DNA of 46,506 nucleotides. Source: Akkermansia muciniphila. GTDB lineage: Bacteria; Verrucomicrobiota; Verrucomicrobiia; Verrucomicrobiales; V1-33. Position 1 is the stretch's first letter. Every line of letters starts with the position of its first letter. The notes under the pieces are model-generated. The model was not told the DNA's origin. It did no database searches and worked only from the letters and a program-made list of their open reading frames with translations. Positions 34,852-42,964 of the stretch are shown here, in pieces. The stretch spans positions 1 to 46,506 of the forward strand of contig CALQSQ010000040.1 in the NCBI GenBank assembly GCA_943333275.1, given 5' to 3'. A program made the translations under genes and the position numbers.

Positions 34852-36387
34852 TTACGACCGAGCTTCCCAAGCCTTCACAAGGATGGCCACCAGCAGCGCC
34901 AGACCCGCCAGGGTGGCGGCAAAGACATCGCCATACTGTGCGTAAATGGTCAGGATGGAGGACTGGGGGACGGGGACGACGACGCGCAGGGTCGCTTCCG
35001 CATATTTTTCAACACGGCCGAGCAAAGCGCCAGTGCTGCTGACCGCAAAGGTGGTTCCGGTATTGGCGCTGCGGATGAGCGGGCGGCGCAGTTCCACGCT
35101 GCGCAGGCGGGAGTTCCAGAAATGCTGGTCCTGCTGGGCGGTTTCGTTGAACCAGCCGTCGTTGGCGACGTTCACGATCAGCTGGGGCTTGGGTCGCACG
35201 AATCGCCGCACATGACGCGGGACCACATCTTCAAAGCAGACGGTGGGAATGAGGGAAACGCCCTCCAGCGAGGTTTCCAGCGGGTCGGTGCTCGTCCCGG
35301 AATCGAAATCCGCGGGCAGCAAGTCCGCCAGTTGTTCTGCGATCCAGGGTAGCTCCTTGCGAAGAGGAAGGTATTCGCCATAGACCACGAGGTGCACTTT
35401 GCGGTAGATTTCTGCATTCAGAAATCCCCCCCGCTGCGCGACACACGCATTGAAAACCCCGCCGTCGAGCACATCGCATCCAAAGACGAGCGTGAATGGT
35501 CCGAGCTGGCCGACCTCATCGAGGAAATCGCGATTGAACTCGGTGTGAAAAGGATAATGGAGGCACGATTCCGGCCAGATGACGAGGTCGGCGGGGCCAT
35601 CCTTCAGGGCGGATTGCGTGGCGATCCGAAGCTGATCGTAGCGGGCGCGGACGCGAGAATCGAGTTCGTTGCGAGCCTCCTCCGTAAGCGTTCCCGCCAC
35701 CGATTCCATCGCGCTGAGTTCCCATTTTTCCACCTGTGGCACATTCGGCTGAATGACAATGGCCGCGAGATTTCTTGCTGGGACTTCGGCGGCACGATGC
35801 CCCAGCCAAGCTCCCAGGCCGGACCAGGCGGCGAGCGTGAGGCCAACCGCCAGCACAGGCGTCCGCCATTGCTGTGATTTCCAGGCAGCAAAAATCGCAC
35901 AATTCACAAACATCAGCGGCACACTCAATCCGGCACTGCCGATCCATTCCGCAGGCTGGATCAACCACGACAACGGTGCCAGCGCAATGCCCAATTCATT
36001 CCATCCAAAGCCCGTCAGCAAAATCCCCCGCAGCCACTCCAACCCCGCCCACCAAGCCGCAGCCATCAGTGCATTTCGCAGCGTGGGCCGACCCGCGAGC
36101 CTGGCAACCAGACTAGCCCAGACCGCCGGATAGAGCGACAAATACAAGCTCAGCGCCAGCCAGCCGACCCAGTGCACCTGAATGATCCAGGAAATGGTCG
36201 TTAAATAAAAGGCCAGCCCGCTGACATACCCGAGCAGGAAACCCCGCTTGCCGGTTGTTCGAGCCTCCGACCACAGCCCCGCCAGCAACGGCCACGGCCA
36301 GACCCACAACAGCCATGTCCACCCCAGCGGAGGGAAGCAGCCGGCCAGCAGCAATCCGCTGAGCGCGGCCAGGAGGAGACGTTTCAT
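34852..36387 (-). CDS. lnt: apolipoprotein N-acyltransferase
   Basis: 511 residues. Inner-membrane enzyme that adds the third acyl chain to lipoprotein N-termini. Several N-terminal membrane segments (about residues 1-190) are followed by a nitrilase-like domain with the Glu-Lys-Cys triad: Glu273 (VIWPESCLHYP), Lys330 (IYRKVHLVVYGEYLPLR) and Cys384 (PTVCFEDVVPR). A C-terminal membrane segment (GDVFAATLAGLALLVAILV) closes the protein. Family length is normal. Consistent with the lipoproteins in this window. Confidence 0.93.
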   Translation of the reverse strand: MKRLLLAALSGLLLAGCFPPLGWTWLLWVWPWPLLAGLWSEARTTGKRGFLLGYVSGLAFYLTTISWIIQVHWVGWLALSLYLSLYPAVWASLVARLAGRPTLRNALMAAAWWAGLEWLRGILLTGFGWNELGIALAPLSWLIQPAEWIGSAGLSVPLMFVNCAIFAAWKSQQWRTPVLAVGLTLAAWSGLGAWLGHRAAEVPARNLAAIVIQPNVPQVEKWELSAMESVAGTLTEEARNELDSRVRARYDQLRIATQSALKDGPADLVIWPESCLHYPFHTEFNRDFLDEVGQLGPFTLVFGCDVLDGGVFNACVAQRGGFLNAEIYRKVHLVVYGEYLPLRKELPWIAEQLADLLPADFDSGTSTDPLETSLEGVSLIPTVCFEDVVPRHVRRFVRPKPQLIVNVANDGWFNETAQQDQHFWNSRLRSVELRRPLIRSANTGTTFAVSSTGALLGRVEKYAEATLRVVVPVPQSSILTIYAQYGDVFAATLAGLALLVAILVKAWEARS

Positions 36388-36551
36388 TTTAATAGTCGCG
36401 CGAGGAACAAATCATTAGCTGCCATAAGGATGCCCTGATCATCCACCGCCGACTCCACCCGTCAAGCACCCCCTTCTCGAGTCCGTTTGGCACCGGAAAC
36501 CGCGAGGCGGATTTCTTTTGCCTGCAAATCAATTTGGGAAGAGACTTCCGC

Positions 36552-37247
36552 ATGAGTGCACCACTTGATTCTCCGCCGTCGCCGCGTGCCAGTCGGGCGC
36601 AACTTATGGCAATCGTCCTGTTCAGTCTGGGGTTTCTCGGGCTCGCAGCCTGGTTTCGAGGAGGAGTCGCAAACACCCCTGCGGACACCATGGATTCGCA
36701 GGGACGGACAACGGGATTTAATGATGTCTTTTCGGGGGAGCATTACGGAATCATCGCCGGTAAGGCCGGGTGGTGGGCTGCCATGGAGCAAATGCATCCG
36801 CACGACTGGTTCCTCGTTGCCGCGCATTTGGTGATGCTGGCGCTGATTTTTAAAACTCAGTGGCACTGGATCAGGCCGCTCTGCGTTCTGCAGGCGGTTC
36901 TCTTTTTCTGGGGATGGATCGGCCTCTATTTTGTTCCAATGCAGCTCTGGGATTTTTTCGTCGGTCACACGCAGGACCGCGAGGGATTTGTCGATGTTCC
37001 CTTCATCTGCCTCATGAGCCAGGGCGTGTGGCTCATGGTCTGCTTCTACATGTTCGGAAATATTCGGAAACGCTCCGTTGATCGCCGAAAAATAGGCGCA
37101 AACGACCCAAGAACGGGCGTTAGAAGATTTTTCCTGCGCACTTTAAAAACGATCCAATTTGGGCTGCGCAGCCTCTCCCCGTTACCGCGCTCAATTTCCA
37201 ATACAGAAGAGCGATCCCTTGGAGCGGATGAAAAGGCGTCCGCCTGA
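36552..37247 (+). CDS. four-segment membrane protein, function unknown
   Basis: 231 residues from MSAPLDSPPSPRAS. Hydrophobic segments: LMAIVLFSLGFLGLAAWF, FLVAAHLVMLALIF, PLCVLQAVLFFWGWIGLYF and LMSQGVWLMVCFYMFG. No recognised family. The last 19 codons overlap the opposing propeller gene (37191), and the basic Arg-rich tail there may be read-through rather than conserved. Confidence 0.55.
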   Translation: MSAPLDSPPSPRASRAQLMAIVLFSLGFLGLAAWFRGGVANTPADTMDSQGRTTGFNDVFSGEHYGIIAGKAGWWAAMEQMHPHDWFLVAAHLVMLALIFKTQWHWIRPLCVLQAVLFFWGWIGLYFVPMQLWDFFVGHTQDREGFVDVPFICLMSQGVWLMVCFYMFGNIRKRSVDRRKIGANDPRTGVRRFFLRTLKTIQFGLRSLSPLPRSISNTEERSLGADEKASA

Positions 37248-38462
37248 CACGGCGGGCGATGCCTGCACGTCCTCTCCCAGCGGATTGCGGGCAAGGATTT
37301 CAAATTTTGGTGCCGCTGGCAGCACCACGGTGTCGCCATTTTCCGCTGTGATGTAAATGCGGCCATCCGAGACGATCGGCGACGCTGCGAAAGTTCCTTC
37401 GATGCGCTCGCGATAGAGCAGTTCCCCCGTCTCCGCCTCCGCACACCAGGCCATGCCGGCCTCCGTGATGCAGTAAATGTAGGGCGCGATGTAAACCATG
37501 GAGGGAATCTTCGGCGGGTTCTTCTTCTGTTCCCAGGCCAGCCCGGATTCCGTCACGTCCCCCTTGGCTCCGGCGAGTTTATAGGCGCGCACGGAATCGT
37601 ATCCGTTGTAGCCATTGGCCTGCACCGCCAGCCCCCCGGCGATCACCACGGCGGAGGATCCGGCCTCTCCCTCATTCCGGCCTGTCCACAGCAACTCTCC
37701 CGTCTTTAGCGCATAACCCTGCGTCACATCTCCGGCTCCGCTTACCACCTGCTTGCGGCCGGTTTCATCCGTCCAGAGATTGGGAGTGATGTGAGCGATG
37801 CGTGACATTCCACGACTGGTTTTCCAGGCGAGCTTGCCGGATGCCGCATCGAGCGCAAACACATAGGAGCGATCCCACGGCAGCTGCCAGCCATAGCGTT
37901 CCTTGTCGATGCCCTCCTTGTCCGGGTCCGTGCTCCAGTCCCACGGCATCACCAACAATCCATCTTCCAGCAATGGCGAGGCTCCCAACCCATGCCGGCT
38001 GTAATAAGAAAATTCCCGAAACGTCCACGCCACCTTCCCCTCGAAATCCACCGCCACAATACCCCCGCCCCCGAACACCGCATACACCCGCTGGCCATCC
38101 GTCACCGGCGTCGGCGTGGCATACGTATTCCGCGCCTCCTTGCGACCTGTTTCCTGACGGAAAACCTCCGTATTCCACAACAGCTTTCCATCCGTGGCGC
38201 TGAAACACAACACCCGGCAGGAATGCCCGCCGTCCTCCGCCGTGGCCAGGAAAACCCGCTCCCCCCAGACAATGGGCGATGACCAAGACTCCCCCGGCAC
38301 CGGGGATTTCCACTTCACATGCTCCGTCGCGCTCCACTTCAACGGCAACCCCGCCTCGGTCGAAATCCCCTGGCGCGTCGGCCCGCGAAAACACGGCCAG
38401 TTTTCAGCGAAACAGGGGAGGCTTAAAGCCAGCGAGAAACAAAGGATGGAAAGCTTGATCAT
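37191..38462 (-). CDS. exported PQQ-like beta-propeller protein
   Basis: 423 residues, signal MIKLSILCFSLALSLPCFA, mature start ENWPCFRGPTRQG. PQQ-propeller blades: VLCFSATDGKLLWNTE, GIVAVDFEGKVAWTF, YVFALDAASGKLAWKTSR, GYALKTGELLWTGR, WCAEAETGELLYRER. Same superfamily as the gene at 1257 with the same W-(x)-FRG opening. Probable periplasmic role. The Met at 38594 would add a non-signal extension and is rejected. Confidence 0.85.
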   Translation of the reverse strand: MIKLSILCFSLALSLPCFAENWPCFRGPTRQGISTEAGLPLKWSATEHVKWKSPVPGESWSSPIVWGERVFLATAEDGGHSCRVLCFSATDGKLLWNTEVFRQETGRKEARNTYATPTPVTDGQRVYAVFGGGGIVAVDFEGKVAWTFREFSYYSRHGLGASPLLEDGLLVMPWDWSTDPDKEGIDKERYGWQLPWDRSYVFALDAASGKLAWKTSRGMSRIAHITPNLWTDETGRKQVVSGAGDVTQGYALKTGELLWTGRNEGEAGSSAVVIAGGLAVQANGYNGYDSVRAYKLAGAKGDVTESGLAWEQKKNPPKIPSMVYIAPYIYCITEAGMAWCAEAETGELLYRERIEGTFAASPIVSDGRIYITAENGDTVVLPAAPKFEILARNPLGEDVQASPAVSGGRLFIRSKGSLFCIGN

Positions 38463-38657
38463 GGTGCGATTCTTCCACCGCCAACGAACCCACGTCCATG
38501 CGTTAGCACTGCGGAAATGCGGTGGCTCCCGCCCGCTTTGCGGTCCCGTTCCCTTTTTTCCTGTCTCCTTTTCCCATGCGGGTTTGCATGGCACCGGTCC
38601 GCCACCTGCGACCGTGCGCGGCTGGGCTCGTCAAGGAGGTGTTCATGCAAAACGAAT

Positions 38658-38693
38658 TGACGCGAGAGGTTCTGTGGACATAATTTGTCCACA
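38658..38693 (+). promoter_or_regulatory. promoter and operator of the Phd/PIN operon
   Basis: TTGACG at 38658, 15 bases, CATAAT at 38679. A perfect inverted repeat TGTGGACA-TAATT-TGTCCACA (38673-38693) covers the -10 box, just before the ATG at 38696. Autorepression by the antitoxin is expected for such pairs. Confidence 0.65.
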
Positions 38694-38695
38694 TC

Positions 38696-38953
38696 ATGAA
38701 AACAGTCACTGTTCGGGATTTACGGAATTCCTTCTCCATGCTTGAAGCATGGCTTTTGGAGGGTGAGTACATCCGTATCGAGAAGCGAGGCCAACCCATT
38801 GCGATCCTCACGGCATGGCGTCCCGATGCGCAGACGATGCCCGCCAAACCAGATTTCGGGGCACGGCGTCGCGCGATCTGGGGCAAACGCGTTTTTACCG
38901 AAGCTGAGGTGGCGGCGATGCGGGCTGATGAACTCGATGGGGAGGAGGGATGA
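38696..38953 (+). CDS. Phd/YefM-type antitoxin
   Basis: 85 residues. N-terminal Phd-like DNA-binding region (MKTVTVRDLRNSFSMLEAWL, GEYIRIEKRGQPIAIL) followed by an acidic tail that would wrap the toxin (FTEAEVAAMRADELDGEEG). The stop overlaps the toxin start by ATGA, so the two are translated together. Confidence 0.85.
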   Translation: MKTVTVRDLRNSFSMLEAWLLEGEYIRIEKRGQPIAILTAWRPDAQTMPAKPDFGARRRAIWGKRVFTEAEVAAMRADELDGEEG

Positions 38954-39402
38954 GCTGTTTTCCTGACACCTCATTTCTCTGCGCCCTGTATCGGGCACAG
39001 GTGAACTCCCCAAAGGCAGATCGATACATGGCCAGCCTCCCTGGCTCTTTGGGGGTGTCGAGCCTGCTCCTGCTGGAGTTTCGCCAATCCGTGCGGCTGC
39101 AGATTCGCCTGCACCTCAATGACCGGACCAAGGGCTTTACTCAGGCGGAAGGACAGCAAATGCTCAACGACCTCCAAATTGATTTGAATGCGGGCCTTCT
39201 CACCACCACACCGATGGATTGGTCAGCCGTGCATCAGCGGGCTGAAGCGCTGAGCAGCGCCCACAAGGCGGCCGGAGGACATCGTCTGGTTGATATCCTT
39301 CATGTGGCCTCAGCCCTTCATCTGGGAGTTTCCGAGTTCCTCACCTTTGACGGAAACCAGAAAAAGCTGGCAGAGGCGGAGGGGCTCATTGTGCCGTTAT
39401 GA
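38950..39402 (+). CDS. PIN-domain (VapC-like) toxin
   Basis: 150 residues. PIN-fold Mg2+-dependent RNase: Asp in CFPDTSFLCALYR, Glu in LLLLEFRQS, and the Asp pair in HRLVDILHVASAL and FLTFDGNQKK. Pairs with the Phd-like antitoxin at 38696, a Phd/PIN combination. All four acidic positions are present, so activity is likely. Confidence 0.88.
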   Translation: MSCFPDTSFLCALYRAQVNSPKADRYMASLPGSLGVSSLLLLEFRQSVRLQIRLHLNDRTKGFTQAEGQQMLNDLQIDLNAGLLTTTPMDWSAVHQRAEALSSAHKAAGGHRLVDILHVASALHLGVSEFLTFDGNQKKLAEAEGLIVPL

Positions 39403-39560
39403 ACAGCTGGGAGCTTCGTTCAGAAGGGAGGAGATTTACAGGGGAAAGGCATTCACATCGAAACAATTGTTGGGCCTGAACCTGGTCAGCGCAACCAAGC
39501 GCCGTCCGTTGCTCCATCGAGAGGAAGCAAGGGAAAAACCGCGACAATTGCCATGGAAAA

Positions 39561-39905
39561 TCAACCAACTCGCGCGCAAATCCTGCAAAAGTGCGATTCT
39601 CCGAGAGGTATGAGGGAGCACCACAAAAATGTCAGCATTCGCACACCTTCCCCTTTTCCCTGGCCGGTGGTTTGCTCATGAAGTTTGGCGGCGGGTGGGC
39701 GGGGCAGTTTTCTGGTGGCCAGCAAGTTCATCGTTTCGGCATGGATGTCTTCCACGCTGTCTGTTCCCAGCCATTGTTCACGATCATTGGCGTAGTTGCC
39801 GATGCCTTGTTCGTATTGTTGAAAGAACCGGGCGTAATCCACGGGGCCAAGTTCCCGGAGGAGGATGGATTTGGCTTTTTGGTTGAGTTCTGCTGGGGTG
39901 AGCAT
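39561..39905 (-). CDS. third gene of the ParE-type operon, unknown function
   Basis: 114 residues from MLTPAELNQKAKSILLREL. The first 60 residues (YARFFQQYEQGIGNYANDRE, TDSVEDIHAETMN) look coherent; the C-terminal part (LWCSLIPLGESHFCRICARV) looks like read-through, so the end may be frameshifted. It begins 2 bases after the ParE-like stop, in the same operon. It may be an additional antitoxin. Confidence 0.5.
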   Translation of the reverse strand: MLTPAELNQKAKSILLRELGPVDYARFFQQYEQGIGNYANDREQWLGTDSVEDIHAETMNLLATRKLPRPPAAKLHEQTTGQGKGEGVRMLTFLWCSLIPLGESHFCRICARVG

Positions 39906-39907
39906 GG

Positions 39908-40201
39908 TTATTTTACCCTGTGTAGCCAATAACCCGGGGCACGACTTGTGTGCATGACTGCGATGATGAGCAATTGATCGGGTTCAATGGTAAACAATAC
40001 CGCGTAAGGGAAGACGTGGACGAGACAGCGGCGGATATCTTCCTCAAATATCCGCCACCTTGTTGGCTCAACAGAAATCTGACGAAGGGCAGCTTCAACG
40101 CAAGCAATGAACCGAAGCTCAAGCCCTGGTTGGCAATCTGCGTAATACCTAGCCGCGGCTTCAAACTCGTCCAATGCCTCTGGATGGAAGGCGTAATTCA
40201 T
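39908..40201 (-). CDS. RelE/ParE-family toxin
   Basis: 97 residues. ParE-type pattern: FHPEALDEFEAAARYYAD, RFIACVEAALRQI, RRCLVHVFPYAVLFTIEPDQLLIIAVMHTSR (given in part: LLIIAVMHTSRAPGYW). Probable gyrase poison or mRNA interferase. It overlaps the antitoxin by 4 bases (ATGA). The third gene follows directly. Confidence 0.88.
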   Translation of the reverse strand: MNYAFHPEALDEFEAAARYYADCQPGLELRFIACVEAALRQISVEPTRWRIFEEDIRRCLVHVFPYAVLFTIEPDQLLIIAVMHTSRAPGYWLHRVK

Positions 40202-40431
40202 CTAGCCACGGCGGCACGGACTCGGTCCAAGGCTTGTGGGCCAGGAATTGCTAGCACACGACCACAGCGAAGATCATCACGGCGGCGTATGGCTTCTGCG
40301 GCCCACAATTGTTTTATGTAACCGTCTTCTGCGGGATCAAGGCTTTCGGCCAAGCGATCCGCCAGTAATGCTCGGGCCTCACTGGGCAAGGAAAGCGCTT
40401 CAAGGGAAATTTGTTCAACTGTCAGATTCAT
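40198..40431 (-). CDS. addiction-module antitoxin, TIGR02574-like
   Basis: 77 residues: MNLTVEQISLEALSLPSEAR, ALLADRLAESLDP. This is the short all-helical antitoxin found before ParE/RelE toxins, whose helix LSLPSEARALLADRL is the family hallmark. The dispersed 68-bp repeat lies upstream of its start and may carry the promoter of the whole operon. Confidence 0.8.
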   Translation of the reverse strand: MNLTVEQISLEALSLPSEARALLADRLAESLDPAEDGYIKQLWAAEAIRRRDDLRCGRVLAIPGPQALDRVRAAVAR

Positions 40432-40473
40432 GCCGTAGCTTAGGGTAATTGCTCATCCCTTCAACCAGATATT

Positions 40474-40542
40474 TCTGATAGGAATTTGCTTTTTCAGGGG
40501 GACGTTGAACCGGGGCTCTGAATCGGGGAGATAGGGGGTCTG
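40474..40542 (+). repeat. dispersed 68-bp repeat, copy C1
   Basis: TCTGATAGGAATTTGC...GGGGGTCTG. Identical over its length to C2 at 40574-40642; the two are 100 bases apart (start to start). In the minus orientation the conserved end reads toward the antitoxin at 40431. Confidence 0.95.
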
Positions 40543-40573
40543 GTAAAACCATTCACCGCCACCGCCTCGCCTG

Positions 40574-40642
40574 TCTGATAGGAATTTGCTTTTTCAGGGG
40601 GACGTTGAACCGGGGCTCTGAATCGGGGAGATAGGGGGTCTG
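40574..40642 (+). repeat. dispersed 68-bp repeat, copy C2
   Basis: Second perfect copy, in tandem with C1. It ends exactly where the 55-bp direct repeat at 40641 begins. Confidence 0.95.
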
Positions 40643-40695
40643 ATGTCACTCGTGAGCATGTTCAAAAAACTTCGCCGTCGTTGACATCACCCCGG
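40641..40695 (+). repeat. 55-bp direct repeat, left copy
   Basis: TGATGTCACTCGTGAGCATG ... TGACATCACCCCGG; matches 42724-42778 with one mismatch. The ends TGATGTC and GACATCA are inverted repeats. Both copies encode the same 13-residue peptide MSLVSMFKKLRRR and a stop. The single difference (TCA vs TCG) is synonymous. Confidence 0.9.
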
Positions 40696-40845
40696 GCTGC
40701 CAGCAAATTGCTGCCTGAGGGAAGCCCCTGAGCCATTGGTCCGGACCGGAGGGCGGGGAAATGGGGGTTGGCAACTCATTCCCATGTCGACGAGGGAGTC
40801 GGCATTCCCTGGATCGGAAGGGTAAGGGCAAAACCGCCGCGCCGT

Positions 40846-42396
40846 TTAGTTCCCGGCGGCGGTGACCCGCAGGCGCATGAAGCGCTTGCAACCGTTGCCC
40901 TTGGGAACGGACGCCTTCACGGTTTCCAGCGCTCCCTGGGTGGAGGTAATCTGTTGGTTCACGGTTTCCGTGCTCCAACTACCAACAGCGAGGCTTTCAC
41001 TCCACTCAACCTGATAAGTAATACCGTTCTCGCGCGCTCCGGTGCTGCGGGTGTAGGTGTATTCTAGGTTCGCACCGTTGAGAACGATGCTGGCGGGGAG
41101 CGTGCCCGAAGCGTTAGGGTTCAGGCCGAGGGCGTATTCCAGCAGGTTGTTCAAGCCGTCGCCATCTGGATCGGCGGAGTCGGCAGCGGAAGCCAAGGAG
41201 TCATAGCTGCCGAAGTTCGTGAAGCGCCACTGCTGCTGATGCGTGTATGCAGGCGGGGCGCCGGGGACAAACGTAACGCCGCGGAAGGCCGTGTTAGACG
41301 CGGCCGTCACAAGGGTCGACAAGGGTGAATAATCCGTGCCCGGTGAGTTGTTTGTGCTCACGGTGCCAGTCAGGGTGCTGGAAACAGCGTTTGTGTCCGT
41401 GTAGGAGTGCAGTGTATTTCCAAACGCAGTCATGAAGAGCTGCACCTGAGTCCCGTCCACTTTGGCCGTGATGCCCCGAATCGCCCTTCCCACAGCCGTG
41501 ATCGATCCTTTTGAATTCCAGGTTCCAGTGCTGTCTTTGGCGTATTTCCAGATTCCTCCGGATGTCGAACTGTCGTCGCCGACATATAAGGTGTCGTCTC
41601 CCGACACCGTGGGATCCAAATCAAGGAACACGAAACCATAACGGCTGGTGGTGGGCGAGCCGCCCTGTTTGGGAATGTTCGGCAGGAACGTGCTTGCGGT
41701 GGGAAGGCCGTTGACGAGCGGGTCTCCAGCCAATAGGCCGACGGTCGGCAAGGTTCCGGAAGCGGTCGACTGATAGAGCTCATTTCCAAAGATGCCGATC
41801 ACGCGGATATTGGTGCCGATCGACGTCGTGTTTGCGGTCGTGCCAGATGAGACAAACGGAGTCGAGCCATCGACTGTGCCATAGACCACGCCCGAGTTTC
41901 CGCCAACCGCCCAGATTTTGTTCCCATCGTTGGTGACCGCGCCTCGGGGGCTGGCAGCGCTAAAAAACGTGCCCATGGCCGTGAGCGAGTAGGTGCCCGT
42001 CGTCGTATTGAAGAGCCCTGCCACGCGAGGGACGGCTGTGCTAGCTGCGGATGTAATGCTCGAGGCTGCCGGGATGGTCGAGTTGTAACCGGTAAAACCG
42101 ATCCACTTGCCGTCGGGTGAGATGGACATTGGCCCTTCGCTGGTCGAGTTGCCTGCCGAGACGAGCTTGGTCCCGGCGCCGGTTGACGGCATCTCGATCG
42201 ATTGCACGAGCACCCCAGCAGTCGTGTATTCATCAAGGAAGACATTGTTGCCGGTGTTCGCGAGCGTGTTCGCGCCCGATCCGACCCGATAAATCACAAG
42301 GTTTCCTGACGTGATCGGAGCGGCCTCGCTCAGAGGTAGCCAGCATAGTGAAAGAATGGAAAAGATACCGGTTGCAAACTTGTTTACGTTTTTCAT
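40846..42396 (-). CDS. large secreted beta-rich protein with C-terminal sorting-like region
   Basis: 516 residues. Signal MKNVNKFATGIFSILSLCWLPLSEA. The body (about residues 30-400) is Ser/Thr/Gly-rich beta sequence resembling secreted propeller or repeat adhesins of the group. Near residues 430-450 a calcium-binding type-3-repeat-like motif (DPDGDGLNNLLEYALGLNP) introduces a C-terminal domain (TYTRSTGARENGITYQVEWSES, split: TYTRSTGARENG and ITYQVEWSES) common at the ends of verrucomicrobial secreted proteins. It is flanked by the 55-bp direct repeats. Confidence 0.7.
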   Translation of the reverse strand: MKNVNKFATGIFSILSLCWLPLSEAAPITSGNLVIYRVGSGANTLANTGNNVFLDEYTTAGVLVQSIEMPSTGAGTKLVSAGNSTSEGPMSISPDGKWIGFTGYNSTIPAASSITSAASTAVPRVAGLFNTTTGTYSLTAMGTFFSAASPRGAVTNDGNKIWAVGGNSGVVYGTVDGSTPFVSSGTTANTTSIGTNIRVIGIFGNELYQSTASGTLPTVGLLAGDPLVNGLPTASTFLPNIPKQGGSPTTSRYGFVFLDLDPTVSGDDTLYVGDDSSTSGGIWKYAKDSTGTWNSKGSITAVGRAIRGITAKVDGTQVQLFMTAFGNTLHSYTDTNAVSSTLTGTVSTNNSPGTDYSPLSTLVTAASNTAFRGVTFVPGAPPAYTHQQQWRFTNFGSYDSLASAADSADPDGDGLNNLLEYALGLNPNASGTLPASIVLNGANLEYTYTRSTGARENGITYQVEWSESLAVGSWSTETVNQQITSTQGALETVKASVPKGNGCKRFMRLRVTAAGN

Positions 42397-42403
42397 GCCG
42401 ATG

Positions 42404-42660
42404 CTATGGGACACCACCGTTAAAACACAAGCAAAAATTTGGCGCAATACGGATAGGGCGCCCGTCGCCCAACTGGATTTCGGGTGCCTTCCACGTCGGA
42501 GGTTGGTCGAAGTCTTCGGGGTCGGGGTCAGACGGATTCCGGGGACGGTTGAACCCCTCGAGATCGGACTCTTCGTCGGGGATCCATTCCTTGATCGCCT
42601 GCCAGGGAGGCTCGATAGGCTCCATGGTGTGGATGTCGAAGGGCGGCGGCGGCGGGCACC
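42404..42660 (-). pseudogene. C-terminal remnant of an IS91-like transposase
   Basis: Reads PPPPFDIHTMEPIEPPWQAI, EWIPDEESD, WKAPEIQLGDGRPI. It closely parallels the C-terminal tail of the transposase at 45834-46506 (PEPPFDV..FEPIHPPWQAIRGWIP, WKAPEIDLGDGRIL). Only the tail is present, so it is a decayed copy. Confidence 0.7.
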
Positions 42661-42767
42661 TGCGTGTATCGTCGCTCTGCGTGGGCCTGGCAGTGGGCGT
42701 GGCAGTGGGCGTGGCAGTGGGCGTGATGTCGCTCGTGAGCATGTTCAAAAAACTTCGCCGTCGTTGA
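42624..42767 (+). CDS. small hydrophobic peptide with tandem VGVA repeats
   Basis: 47 residues from ATG 42624 to TGA 42765-42767. A hydrophobic core SLCVGLAVGVAVGVAVGVMSL is encoded by a GTGGCAGTGGGC tandem repeat (42687-42722) and followed by basic SMFKKLRRR. It overlaps the IS91 remnant antisense. The C-terminal 13 residues recur at 40643-40684, with a synonymous difference, which supports coding. Confidence 0.45.
   Translation: MVWMSKGGGGGHLRVSSLCVGLAVGVAVGVAVGVMSLVSMFKKLRRR
42687..42722 (+). repeat. three 12-bp tandem repeats (GTGGCAGTGGGC)
   Basis: The first unit has one mismatch (CTGGCAGTGGGC). The units encode Val-Gly-Val-Ala-like residues of the small peptide. Confidence 0.8.
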
Positions 42768-42778
42768 CATCACCCCGG
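42724..42778 (+). repeat. 55-bp direct repeat, right copy
   Basis: One mismatch from the left copy at 40641-40695. It immediately precedes the small membrane protein at 42785 and may carry its leader. Confidence 0.9.
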
Positions 42779-42784
42779 TTCACC

Positions 42785-42964
42785 ATGAAAGCACTCAAAT
42801 ACCTAAGCCTCGCCGGGTTCGTCACCGGGTTCGTCACCGCCCTTGGATCGATTCCATTCGTGGACCCCAAGTTGGGCTTTCTCATTTTCGTCACCGCCTC
42901 CCTGCTCAAGGACTCGGTGAATCGGATCGGGGAGCGACGATCTTCCGAGAGGGAGTTTTGCTAG
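42785..42964 (+). CDS. 59-residue membrane protein, function unknown
   Basis: MKALKYLSLAGFVTGFVTAL then DPKLGFLIFVTASLLKDSVN and a polar tail RIGERRSSEREFC. Two membrane-crossing helices. It follows the MSLVSMFKKLRRR repeat by 17 bases, so the two may form a small two-peptide operon. No family recognised. Confidence 0.6.
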   Translation: MKALKYLSLAGFVTGFVTALGSIPFVDPKLGFLIFVTASLLKDSVNRIGERRSSEREFC

